A DNA stretch of 27,146 bases, taken from CAZPMC01 sp964587755. GTDB lineage: Bacteria; Bacillota; Clostridia; Acetivibrionales; DTU013. Made by a program: the position numbers and the translations under genes. Under the pieces are notes generated by a model, which ran no database searches, was not told the origin of the DNA, and saw only the letters and a list, made by a program, of their open reading frames with translations. Position 1 is the stretch's first letter, and each line of letters opens with the position of its first letter. The stretch lies in the NCBI GenBank assembly GCA_964587755.1, contig CAZPMC010000032.1:1-27146 (forward strand). Reading direction: 5' to 3'. This document shows positions 15,168-23,520 of this stretch, piece by piece.

Positions 15168-16754
15168 ATGCAAAAAGAGATATTCAAATCTGAGTACTTC
15201 CGTATAACGCAAAAAGAAGATGGCTTCTATATTGAAACATTTCAAAAGGGTGTTAGCCTTGAAAGTTTTAATAAAGTTATAATGTCACACCCAGAGATTG
15301 AAATAACAAGCATTATTGCAGTAAGAAATGCGCTTGTAAACGCTCCTATGCCTCCTGTAAAGTTTGCTCAAGCCAAGCAGAAGGTTGAAGTCGAGATATC
15401 GGAGGATGAGCTTAGGGCGTATATTACACTTAATGCCAGCGAGGAAGAGCTTTCAGGTGATAAACGAGCCGATCTGTTTAAAGAGATTGTGCAAAAGCTA
15501 AAGGACGAAAATGTCACATTCGGCATAAAAAACAAAGTTCTGCTAAGTAAAATGAGAAATGGTGAGAAAATCCTGGTAGCCGAAGGTATTCCGCCTGTCA
15601 GAGGCAAGGCCGCAGTTATCACCATGTACAACCTGAAGGAAGCAAGACCCAGTGCAAAAGAGGACGGCAATGTAAATCATTATGAGCTTAATCTCATAAA
15701 TAGAGTCGTTGCCGGAGATTGGCTGGGAGAAAAGATACACCCTACTAGCGGGACACCTGGTAAATCAGTAAAGGGACGGCCGCTGCAGCCGGTACCGGGG
15801 CAGGACCTGCCTTTGATGTATGACAGAAAAACAGTCAAGGAAGTAGATGATGGACAAATGACTGTTCTCTACGCGGCTATAGATGGAGCGGTTCATTATA
15901 CCGCAGATAGAATAAGTGTTTCAAATCATCTTGAAGTTGACGGAGATATTGATTATAAAACAGGAAATATAGACTTTGACGGGTATTTGACAGTTAAGGG
16001 AACCATAGAGGACGGTTTTTCCATAAAAGCGCGAAAGGATATCGAAATACTGGGCGATTATGGTGTCGGAGGAGTCAAGGAAATCGTAAGCGAGGAAGGA
16101 AGCATATATATTAAAGGCGGTGTAGCTGGTAAAAATAAAGCAATCATTCGCAGCAAAGGAAATATATATACAAAATTCGCATCCGATGTTACCATCGAAT
16201 GCGGCGGTACTTTGCATATAGGCTTCTATTGCCTGAATTCCACGATCAAAGCCAAGGAGGTCATACTTGATTCATTAAAGGGTCAAATTATCGGCGGGGC
16301 AGTCAACGCAGATGTCAGGGTTGTTTCAGCACTGATCGGCTCAGCTGCAGAAATGAGAACTATTGTAAGTGTGTCCGGATTTAACAGAAATGCACTGCAG
16401 TCTTCACTTATGAAGGTTACTGATCAAATTGAAAAGTTAAAGGACGAGCTTAAGTATTTAAAGTATGAAGCCTCAGTATATACTAATGTCAGCGGGCTTA
16501 CAAAGGAACAAAAAAAGGGCTATGAAAAAATTAATGACAAGCTGTTTAAGGTACAAGACAAGATAAAAGAGCTTGAGTTTGAGAGAAAAGCACTTTCGGG
16601 ATATTTAAAAGCCCGGGGTGAGGGAGAGATATCCGTTCTTAAAAGGGTCTATCCAAATACTCAGCTTATAATAAAGCAATTTACAAAAGAAATTACAAGC
16701 CCCGTATTGAGCATATCCTATTTTGTTCAGGACGGAGAGCTGAAGGAGATTTGA
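15168..16754 (+). CDS. FapA family protein (DUF342)
   Basis: A 528-residue FapA/DUF342 protein. The N-terminal ~150 residues are a variable alpha/beta region. The diagnostic motif is near residue 180-210 (NRVVAGDWLGEKIHPTSGTPGKSVKGRPL). Residues ~250-400 form a right-handed beta-helix of short repeated strands (VDGDIDYKTGNIDF, GSIYIKGGV, GNIYTKF, GTLHIGF), and residues ~410-490 form a coiled coil. The best-known function for the family is polar localisation and flagellar assembly (FapA of Vibrio), but in clostridia its role is not settled and no flagellar gene is near here. ATG 15168 follows TAGGAGAG. It appears to be a single gene behind a terminator and the tandem repeat; the following nuclease gene starts 30 bases later, so read-through into it is likely. 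Confidence 0.92.
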   Translation: MQKEIFKSEYFRITQKEDGFYIETFQKGVSLESFNKVIMSHPEIEITSIIAVRNALVNAPMPPVKFAQAKQKVEVEISEDELRAYITLNASEEELSGDKRADLFKEIVQKLKDENVTFGIKNKVLLSKMRNGEKILVAEGIPPVRGKAAVITMYNLKEARPSAKEDGNVNHYELNLINRVVAGDWLGEKIHPTSGTPGKSVKGRPLQPVPGQDLPLMYDRKTVKEVDDGQMTVLYAAIDGAVHYTADRISVSNHLEVDGDIDYKTGNIDFDGYLTVKGTIEDGFSIKARKDIEILGDYGVGGVKEIVSEEGSIYIKGGVAGKNKAIIRSKGNIYTKFASDVTIECGGTLHIGFYCLNSTIKAKEVILDSLKGQIIGGAVNADVRVVSALIGSAAEMRTIVSVSGFNRNALQSSLMKVTDQIEKLKDELKYLKYEASVYTNVSGLTKEQKKGYEKINDKLFKVQDKIKELEFERKALSGYLKARGEGEISVLKRVYPNTQLIIKQFTKEITSPVLSISYFVQDGELKEI

Positions 16755-16784
16755 CAATCGAATCAAATTTCCGATGGAGGTGAA

Positions 16785-17900
16785 ATGTTAGTGAGAGTTA
16801 AACTGCTTCAATGCGGTGATATTCACATAGACGCACCCTTTACATCTCTTTCGGATATGGACGGAAGACCGGAGCAAAGAAGGCAGGAGCTTAAAGGGGC
16901 GCTGAGCAGGATAATAGATTTAGCCAAAGCCGAACAGGTTGATATGCTTCTGATTTGCGGCGATTTATATGAGCATAACTATTCTAAAAAAAGCACCATT
17001 CATTTTATATGTGATCAGTTTCAAAGGATACCGGACATACCCATTATCATTGTGCCGGGAAATCATGATCCATTAACAGTGGATTCCTTTTATTACAACT
17101 GGAATTGGCCGTCTAATGTTCATATACTTGATGAAAAGGCTTCTTTTTTTGAGCAGCCCCATACAGGAGTGCGAGTGTACTGCGCTTTTCCGGAAAAACA
17201 GGAATTGGACAATGAATGGATTAACATTTTAGCATACCACGGTACATTGGATATGCCGTTTAGTGTAGATGCATATAAACCAATTGACAGCGGGGATATT
17301 GAAGCTTGCGGATTTGATTACTGTGCCTTGGGACATTTCCACTCAAGCTTTTTATATGCAGGAAGTAAAAAACGCTTTTTTAACGCAGGGAGTCCTGAGC
17401 CTCTCGGGTTTGATGAGGAAGGGGAGCATGGCATTATAATTGCGTCAATTGCAAAGCACCCGGGAGAGGAAAGTGATGTCCAGGCTGTTTTCAAGAGAAC
17501 AGGCAAAAGGCGTTTCATAGATTTGCAAATGCAAGCTGGTAATTGTTTCAGTGATGAGCAGGTGGCTTTAAAGGCTGCTATGGCCATGGAGGAAGCCGGG
17601 AACAAAGATAACCTTTACAGAATTTTTGTCAGGGGTTACATATCTCATGATTTTAAAATAAACGTAACCAATGTAACCGGGATATTAAAAGAAAAGGCTT
17701 TCTATGTAAAGGTTATTGATCAGACGGCACCGGATTATGATTTTGAGAAAATTGCAAAGGAACCCGGTCTTAGGGGGGTTTTTGTCCGTAAGATGCTGGA
17801 GAGAGTTGAGAATACCTCTGTAGATGAAGAGAAACGCCTGATAATGAAGGCACTTTATTATGGTATGGAGGCAATAGACGAGGGCAGGGTATGTATATAG
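16785..17900 (+). CDS. DNA repair exonuclease, SbcD/Mre11-like metallophosphoesterase (YhaO type)
   Basis: A 371-residue calcineurin-like phosphoesterase, the nuclease half of an SbcCD/Rad50-Mre11-like pair. All metal-binding motifs are present: GDIH (D12, H14), CGDLYEHN, PGNHDP, LAYHGTLD and GHFH. The C-terminal ~120 residues are the capping domain that contacts the ATPase partner. It should act on DNA ends in the cytoplasm using Mn ions. The length and the pairing match Bacillus YhaO rather than the longer SbcD. ATG 16785 has GGAGG 4 bases away; GTG 16791 is an alternative. Its 3' end overlaps the ATPase gene by 10 bases, so the two products are translationally coupled. Confidence 0.92.
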   Translation: MLVRVKLLQCGDIHIDAPFTSLSDMDGRPEQRRQELKGALSRIIDLAKAEQVDMLLICGDLYEHNYSKKSTIHFICDQFQRIPDIPIIIVPGNHDPLTVDSFYYNWNWPSNVHILDEKASFFEQPHTGVRVYCAFPEKQELDNEWINILAYHGTLDMPFSVDAYKPIDSGDIEACGFDYCALGHFHSSFLYAGSKKRFFNAGSPEPLGFDEEGEHGIIIASIAKHPGEESDVQAVFKRTGKRRFIDLQMQAGNCFSDEQVALKAAMAMEEAGNKDNLYRIFVRGYISHDFKINVTNVTGILKEKAFYVKVIDQTAPDYDFEKIAKEPGLRGVFVRKMLERVENTSVDEEKRLIMKALYYGMEAIDEGRVCI

Positions 17901-19966
17901 AGAAAATTGAGGTCAAAGGATTCGGAAAGCTTTTAAACAGCACCATTGTTTTGAAAAAAGGTATTAATTTAATATTCGGAATAAACGAAGCCGGCAAATC
18001 GACACTACAAAGCTTTATCAGGGCAATGCTTTATGGCATCAGAGGTACCGGCCAGTCCAGGAATGGATTTATACAACCTCAAAAAATGTATTCTCCCTGG
18101 CATGGTGACCAGTTTGGGGGAACCATGCTCTACACTCTTGACGATGGAAGCACATATAGAGTTGAACGCGATTTTGAAAAGAACGAGCTTTTGATTTTTG
18201 ACAGCTCTTATAACGAGATTTCCGATCAATTTACTTTGGGTAAGGATAAGCTTCCGATGTTTGCAGAAAAGCAGCTGGGGATAGATGAGGAAACCTTTGA
18301 CAGAACAGCATTCATCAGTCAGATGAATGTCAGGATAAGCGCAGACGGTTCGGAAGCCTTAGCCATTAAGCTTGCAAATGTCAGCAGTACAGGAGCAGAG
18401 GAGATTTCATACAGCAGGGCGGAAAAAGCTTTGACAGAAGCCCTCAAAAAGAACATCGGGACTGAAAGAACTACAACACAGCCCATAAACAGGCTAGAGG
18501 AGAAACTTAAAATTCTTCAGGAAAAAAGAGACAGGCTTCATGCGCAAAAAGAACAAAGACTCCTGTCTTTGCAGGAATTGCAGATGATACAGAGCCGTCA
18601 TGTGAAGCTTGATTTTAAAATGAAGTACTTAGAGCATATAGGAGGCTTAATTGAGCTTCGGGAGCTTCTGGACCAAAATCTGAAAAAGGAAGCATATTTA
18701 AGAGAAGTGCTTAAGGAACTCAGGGAGCCGGAAAGTATACTGGCTGAAAATAGCGGTGAAGGTATACATGCCCAAGCTCAACAAAAGGAAGAAATTTTAC
18801 GCAGAAAAAGAGATAAAGGTCCCAAAAAAGCACTGATTTCAGTGCCGCTGATTTTTTTAACATCAGCCGTTATTTTTTTGATATTATTTATATATGCTGT
18901 GGTGAGATTCGGAATGGACATTCCCATGTATCTGACCGCTATTTTCGGCAGCGGGCTGGTGGTATCCCTTGGCGCAGCTATTCTGACCTCTGGAAAAAGG
19001 TCAGGTAGAAAAGAGGCTGTGGCTCCAAAGGCTGAACCTGACCAGGACAAAGCGGTTAGGATTGCAGAAGTGGCTGCTGGTGATTCCACTGCAGCAATGC
19101 TTGATGCTTCACTAAACAGAGTATCAATCCTTTATGACGAAAAAGTATCATCCTTAGCTGATTTAAAGCTGTTATTAAGTGAAACGACTCACAAGCTTGA
19201 GGATTTAAGTGTTTTACTGGATAAGGGTATTTCGCAGGCGTATAATATGGAGGTTTATTATACTGAAGCTTTTAACAAGGAAAACCTGGAAACTATTATT
19301 TACGATTCTGAATTAGATGAACTAAAGGCAAAGCTTAAAGACGAGACAGATAGAGTAAAAAAAGGCTTAATGGACTGTGCACTAAAGGAAAAGTACTATG
19401 AAGGTCTCCTTGAGGATAGCCAGTCAGAAAACGATGATTGGCAAAAGGTAGTGGAAGAGATATCGTCCACAAAGGAAAAGATTGCCCAGTTAAGGTATAA
19501 GGGGAATGCTCTCAAACTGGCCCATGAAGTGCTGATGGAAGCAGGGGCTGAGATAAAGCGTAATTTTGCGCCAGGTCTAAACTGCAGAATGAGCGAAATA
19601 ATAGACGGATTAACCGGGGGCAGATATGTGGACCTTCGCGGGGATGATAAGTTGGCGCTTATGATTTCTGTACCTGAGGGCGGAGATGTTAAAAGCGTGC
19701 AAACTTTAAGCGGAGCTGCAGCCGACCAGATGTATCTGGCACTAAGGCTTTCAATGCTTGATATTATCCAGGGAGAGGGAGAAAGCCTGCCGGTTATGAT
19801 GGATGAGGTTTTTTCGCAATTTGATGACAAGAGAACAGCACTTGCAATAAAATATATTTTCGAAGAGTACCAAAAAAAGCAGGTGCTGATATTTACATGT
19901 AAGCAACGGGAGGTCGAAATTGCTCGCGAAATATGCGGCAGTAGTCTTAATTTTGTGGAGTTGTGA
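17891..19966 (+). CDS. SMC/Rad50-like ATPase of YhaN type
   Basis: A 691-residue ABC-type ATPase, partner of the overlapping nuclease gene. Walker A is GINEAGKST (30-38). The C-terminal half has the ABC signature region TLSGAAADQMYLALRLS and Walker B with the catalytic acid, LPVMMDEVFSQFDD. Coiled-coil arms lie at ~190-310 and ~420-530. Instead of a zinc hook (no CxxC is found), the tip holds two hydrophobic helices (~314-338 and ~344-368) separated by a short polar turn, as described for YhaN-type proteins. The protein is shorter than Bacillus YhaN, mainly in the arms. It may act on DNA at the membrane. The stop codon is 2 bases before the ATG of the following lipoprotein gene. Confidence 0.9.
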   Translation: MYIEKIEVKGFGKLLNSTIVLKKGINLIFGINEAGKSTLQSFIRAMLYGIRGTGQSRNGFIQPQKMYSPWHGDQFGGTMLYTLDDGSTYRVERDFEKNELLIFDSSYNEISDQFTLGKDKLPMFAEKQLGIDEETFDRTAFISQMNVRISADGSEALAIKLANVSSTGAEEISYSRAEKALTEALKKNIGTERTTTQPINRLEEKLKILQEKRDRLHAQKEQRLLSLQELQMIQSRHVKLDFKMKYLEHIGGLIELRELLDQNLKKEAYLREVLKELREPESILAENSGEGIHAQAQQKEEILRRKRDKGPKKALISVPLIFLTSAVIFLILFIYAVVRFGMDIPMYLTAIFGSGLVVSLGAAILTSGKRSGRKEAVAPKAEPDQDKAVRIAEVAAGDSTAAMLDASLNRVSILYDEKVSSLADLKLLLSETTHKLEDLSVLLDKGISQAYNMEVYYTEAFNKENLETIIYDSELDELKAKLKDETDRVKKGLMDCALKEKYYEGLLEDSQSENDDWQKVVEEISSTKEKIAQLRYKGNALKLAHEVLMEAGAEIKRNFAPGLNCRMSEIIDGLTGGRYVDLRGDDKLALMISVPEGGDVKSVQTLSGAAADQMYLALRLSMLDIIQGEGESLPVMMDEVFSQFDDKRTALAIKYIFEEYQKKQVLIFTCKQREVEIAREICGSSLNFVEL

Positions 19967-19968
19967 TT

Positions 19969-20967
19969 ATGAAAAAAAAGAAAATTAATGTACATAATAA
20001 ATCAATTTACTTGTTTCTTTTTCTTATTCTGGCGGCAGTAATAGCAATATCTGCTGTTTCGTGTGGCACAAGGGCAAAAGAGGTGTCAAAGGATGAGGAG
20101 CTGACGGTTGACGGCGCTAAAAGCTCTGTTGATTATGTAAATGGAATACCTATGGATGAGAATGCAGGTGTTGTTGCGGAAAGTGTCGCGGATATATATA
20201 TAAGCCCTGATGTGAAGTCTGAGAGGGTTACTCAGGCATTGTACAATCAACCGGTCAGAATAATTCAAAGAGAGAATGGCTGGGCGAAGGTAAGAGCGGT
20301 TGACGGCAATACAGGGTGGATGAAGGAGAAATATATTGACAAAAATGTCTCCAGTATATACGGGCGCAGCTATAGTCATAAGATAATTGTAACAAGCAGG
20401 CAGAAGGAGATTTACTCAAGGCTGTCAGGGGGAACTACTATTGTAGATGCACCCATGGGAACCGAGCTTTTATCCTTTAACAGCTCAGGTGATGCCAACG
20501 AGGTTTATTTGCCTGGAAATAAAACAGGCTGGATTAAGGGAAGCGGCATTATTCATTTAAAGCCCAATGAACCGATTCCTGTCACTAATGCCAATGACTT
20601 TGCATCAACGGCTCTACGGTTTAAGGGCGCCCCATATATGATAAACGGAAGAAGCTGGCATGGCATAGACTCTCCAGGGCTTGTTTATATATGTGCACGA
20701 ATCAACGGCATTAATCTGCCTGTAAGCATTGAGGGGCAGCTTTCATCAGGAGTCGAAATAAGACCTGAGGATGCACAGGTTGGCGATTTATTATTCCTGG
20801 CAGGGACAGGAGAAGGTGAAAGTGATACTGTTACTTGTGTTGGAGTCTATACAGGCAGTGGTATCTATTTATATGCGGGAAGGAAAACCGGGTACGTTGA
20901 GGTCGGGGATGTAAACAGAGAAAATAGCGAGGGCGTAATTGTTGCGGCTAGAAGGATTTTTAATTAA
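19969..20967 (+). CDS. Lipoprotein with SH3 domains and a catalytically degenerate NlpC/P60 domain
   Basis: A 332-residue exported protein. Lys-rich N-terminus, hydrophobic helix (13-31) and a lipobox-like AVSC with C32 suggest a lipoprotein, although Ala at -3 is not optimal. An SH3b domain covers ~65-120 (IYISPDVKSERV to GWMKEKY) and a second SH3-like unit ~130-190 ends in GWIKGSG. Residues ~205-330 align with NlpC/P60 peptidases, but the catalytic Cys of the DCSG motif is Ser (S235 in GIDSPGL) and the catalytic His of HVGIY is Cys (C290 in TCVGVY). It therefore probably binds peptidoglycan without cleaving it. ATG 19969 is chosen because GGAG lies 8 bases before it; a GTG at 19963 overlaps the previous stop. 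It is in the same operon as the YhaO/YhaN-like genes and precedes ypeB. Confidence 0.86.
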   Translation: MKKKKINVHNKSIYLFLFLILAAVIAISAVSCGTRAKEVSKDEELTVDGAKSSVDYVNGIPMDENAGVVAESVADIYISPDVKSERVTQALYNQPVRIIQRENGWAKVRAVDGNTGWMKEKYIDKNVSSIYGRSYSHKIIVTSRQKEIYSRLSGGTTIVDAPMGTELLSFNSSGDANEVYLPGNKTGWIKGSGIIHLKPNEPIPVTNANDFASTALRFKGAPYMINGRSWHGIDSPGLVYICARINGINLPVSIEGQLSSGVEIRPEDAQVGDLLFLAGTGEGESDTVTCVGVYTGSGIYLYAGRKTGYVEVGDVNRENSEGVIVAARRIFN

Positions 20968-21022
20968 GGAATATTTTTTAATGTAATTGAGAAAATAATA
21001 CTAAGAAAAGAATGGAGGTGAG

Positions 21023-21052
21023 AAGCCTCACGATTAATCGTGAAGGCTTTTT
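21023..21052 (+). terminator. Terminator-like hairpin in the ypeB leader
   Basis: AAGCCT (21023-21028) and CACGAT (21029-21034) pair with ATCGTG (21037-21042) and AGGCTT (21044-21049), with a single bulged A and a 2-base loop drawn. A run of five T follows (21048-21052). It ends only 17 bases before the ypeB start codon. A shorter competing hairpin, GTGAG (21018-21022) with CTCAC (21027-21031), would disrupt it. Confidence 0.7.
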
Positions 21053-21068
21053 AACAGGAGGTAACATA

Positions 21069-22460
21069 TTGGGTATACGGGATAAGCTGCTTGACTTTAA
21101 GAGACGACTTTCGGACAGAAGGATGTATAGTATAGTCATTGTATTGATAGGTGCCATATCCATCTGGGGAATTTATCAATATAAACGTGCCGCTAACCTC
21201 CGGCATGAGCTGGATAATCAATACAACAGAGCATTTTATGAGATGGTGGGATATGTGAACAATGTTGAAACCCTTCTTGCCAAATCAATGATTAGCACTA
21301 CTACCGAAAAAACCGCTGTTACTTTGCAGGAAGCTTGGAGACAGGCGACTATGGCTCAGACGAACCTAGGACAGCTGCCTGTTACACAACCGGTATTGGC
21401 AAGCACATCAAAATTCCTTACCCAGGTGGGAGATTTGAGTCTGGCTCTCGACAACCAAAACATAAAGGGCAAGGCATTGGACGAGAAGCAGCAGGAAACT
21501 GTGGAGCGAATGTACAAATATTCTACTAAATTAAATAAAAGCCTGAAGGAGCTCCAAAACGATATTGCCAGCGGAAGACTCAGGTGGGGTGAGCTGGCGG
21601 ATAAGGGGACAGCCTTGTTTAGCAAGACTTCCTCTAGCGAGGCAATGAAAAAAATAGAGACAATGAACACAACCTTTCAGGATTATCCCACACTTATCTA
21701 TGACGGCCCGTTTTCTGATCACATGACCTCGGCAGAGGCAAAAGGCTTAACAGGTGAATTTATAAAGTCAGATGAAGCCAAAGAAGCTGTTAAAAAATTT
21801 ATTGGTGATGATAGAGTTGGGGAAGTTATGGAGGCTGGTAAAAGCGACAGCGGTCCTATTAAAACTTATAGCTTTAATGCAGCATTAAAAAATTCTGATG
21901 AAAAGGACATTATTAATATCGGTATTTCACAAAAGGGTGGCCATGTTGTATGGATGTTATATAACAGACCCGTAGGCGAAATAAAGGTTGATATGCATAA
22001 TGTCAGAAAAGCCGGAGCTGAGTTTTTGAGAGAAAAAGGCTATGAAAACATGGAAGAAACCTATTATATGACACATGGCAATGTAGCGACTATAAACTAT
22101 GCATACCGCCAAAATAATGTAACGGTTTATCCGGACCTAATCAAATTGAAAATCGCAATGGACAATGCAGAGATAATCGGTATGGAAGCAAACACCTATT
22201 TGTCAAACCATGTGAAAAGAGATATCCCGACTCCGAAAATATCTGCTGAGGAGGCCAAGGAGAAAATCAATAAAAAACTTGAGATTCGAAGCTCAGGTCT
22301 GGCAATAATCCCGACCAATTATAAAAAAGAATTGTTCTGTTATGAATTTAAAGGTAAGCTAAATAAAAATGATTTTATAGTTTATATAAATGCCTTAACA
22401 GGTGAAGAAGAAGATATTTTAATGATTGTTGATACTCCCAACGGAGTGCTTACAATGTAA
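21069..22460 (+). CDS. ypeB: Germination protein YpeB
   Basis: A 463-residue protein matching YpeB throughout: a basic N-terminus, one membrane helix (~20-37, YSIVIVLIGAISIWGIY), a helical region (~40-210) with the repeated pattern found in YpeB, and three PepSY-type units in the C-terminal half (for example SAEEAKEKINKKLEI and FIVYINALTGEEEDILM). In Bacillus YpeB is made in the forespore, sits at the inner membrane/cortex and is needed to stabilise the cortex-lytic enzyme SleB. TTG 21069 is preferred because AGGAGG is 7 bases away and the length fits Bacillus YpeB (about 450); ATG 21012 lacks a ribosome binding site and would translate through the leader hairpin. No sleB lies next to it, which is unusual. 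Confidence 0.93.
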   Translation: MGIRDKLLDFKRRLSDRRMYSIVIVLIGAISIWGIYQYKRAANLRHELDNQYNRAFYEMVGYVNNVETLLAKSMISTTTEKTAVTLQEAWRQATMAQTNLGQLPVTQPVLASTSKFLTQVGDLSLALDNQNIKGKALDEKQQETVERMYKYSTKLNKSLKELQNDIASGRLRWGELADKGTALFSKTSSSEAMKKIETMNTTFQDYPTLIYDGPFSDHMTSAEAKGLTGEFIKSDEAKEAVKKFIGDDRVGEVMEAGKSDSGPIKTYSFNAALKNSDEKDIINIGISQKGGHVVWMLYNRPVGEIKVDMHNVRKAGAEFLREKGYENMEETYYMTHGNVATINYAYRQNNVTVYPDLIKLKIAMDNAEIIGMEANTYLSNHVKRDIPTPKISAEEAKEKINKKLEIRSSGLAIIPTNYKKELFCYEFKGKLNKNDFIVYINALTGEEEDILMIVDTPNGVLTM

Positions 22461-22485
22461 AAAGTTAAGAGAGTGAGGTTATGTA

Positions 22486-23520
22486 ATGAATGATATTAAC
22501 AGGGGGAAAAGAGTTGGAATAGGACAAGCCTCTCTGCTTTTTTCCATAACGATTGCTTTGTTTATCTTCATTGGATATAGGGTTCAGGCCAGGGAATTTT
22601 ACTCAGGCATCTTAATAACTGAGTTTGGCTTGATTATGCTGCCTGGGATTTTGTTTTTACTGATTGGAAGATATGATCTAAAATCTGTTCTCAGGCTTAA
22701 TACAACCAAACCGGTTAATCTTTTGATTATTTTTGTTATTATGCTTCTTGCCATACCGTTGGTGGCTGTATTTAATTTACTTAATCTGCTTTTGGTTAAG
22801 TCAATTTTCGGTACTGTTGTTGTCCAGCAAATTCCAATTGCAGATAACGGCCGGGAGCTCCTGCTGAATTTGTTTGTAATTGCAGGAAGTGCAGGGATAT
22901 GTGAGGAAGTCCTGTTCAGGGGAATAATTCAAAGAGGCTATGAGAGGCTTGGCGCATTAAAGGCTATACTATTAGCGGCATTCCTGTTCAGTATGACACA
23001 TATGGATTTTCAAAAAATATTCGGGACGTTTCTTCTGGGAGCACTAATAGGGTTTCTTGTCTACAGGACAAATTCTCTTTATAGCGGCATATTTGCACAT
23101 TTCACCAATAACGCACTAGTGGTTCTGTTTACATATGCATCAAACAAGCTTTTGTCCATGTTTCAGGATACGGGTATCAATACTCCTTCCGAAACTGACA
23201 TCAACAGCGTTTTTTCTGTTTTTGCCGATATCCCGAAGGAGCAGCTTATTATTGTGTTCTTTATTTATGGAATCATCTTTCTTTTTGTAGCGGTGTTGTT
23301 TGTACTACTTCTTTATGCTTTATGCAAATTAAATCCTTTAGAAGAGAGAATAGAAGTTAATGAGCCTGAAGTGATAGAGAGAAAAGCTTCCGGAGCCAAG
23401 AAGCTCATTTGGCTGCTTCCGGGGCTTACGATGATTTCAGTTATTTACATAATGCAGGCTAGCAGTATGTTGGGTGTAGAAACGGCTTTTATTGAAGCGG
23501 TTAGAGGACTCCTTTTTTAA
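22486..23520 (+). CDS. CPBP family intramembrane metalloprotease
   Basis: A 344-residue multi-pass membrane protein of the CPBP (CAAX protease and bacteriocin-processing, ABI) family. About eight hydrophobic segments are visible. The glutamate-type protease motifs are complete: EEVLFR (E140, E141, R145), FSMTH (F168 to H172) and HFTNN (H205, N209). A cytoplasmic charged loop (~285-305) precedes a final helix. Substrates in clostridia are generally unknown. ATG 22486 follows GTGAGG, 25 bases after ypeB, so it likely shares the ypeB transcript. Its 3' end overlaps the convergent helicase-loader gene by 20 bases, with no clear terminator between. Confidence 0.92.
   Translation: MNDINRGKRVGIGQASLLFSITIALFIFIGYRVQAREFYSGILITEFGLIMLPGILFLLIGRYDLKSVLRLNTTKPVNLLIIFVIMLLAIPLVAVFNLLNLLLVKSIFGTVVVQQIPIADNGRELLLNLFVIAGSAGICEEVLFRGIIQRGYERLGALKAILLAAFLFSMTHMDFQKIFGTFLLGALIGFLVYRTNSLYSGIFAHFTNNALVVLFTYASNKLLSMFQDTGINTPSETDINSVFSVFADIPKEQLIIVFFIYGIIFLFVAVLFVLLLYALCKLNPLEERIEVNEPEVIERKASGAKKLIWLLPGLTMISVIYIMQASSMLGVETAFIEAVRGLLF

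Noticed and set aside
15168..16754. FapA-like gene as evidence of a flagellar locus
   Set aside because: No flagellar or chemotaxis gene is present in the window, and DUF342 proteins also occur outside flagellar contexts.
19396..19995. Minus-strand open frame of 199 codons opposite the YhaN-like gene
   Set aside because: It is Ser- and Ile-rich, has no ribosome binding site and is fully antisense to a gene with clear motifs; a shadow frame.
20968..21003. GGAATA and AATACTA as a forespore (SigG) promoter before ypeB
   Set aside because: The elements resemble the SigG consensus but are 23 bases apart instead of 17-18.
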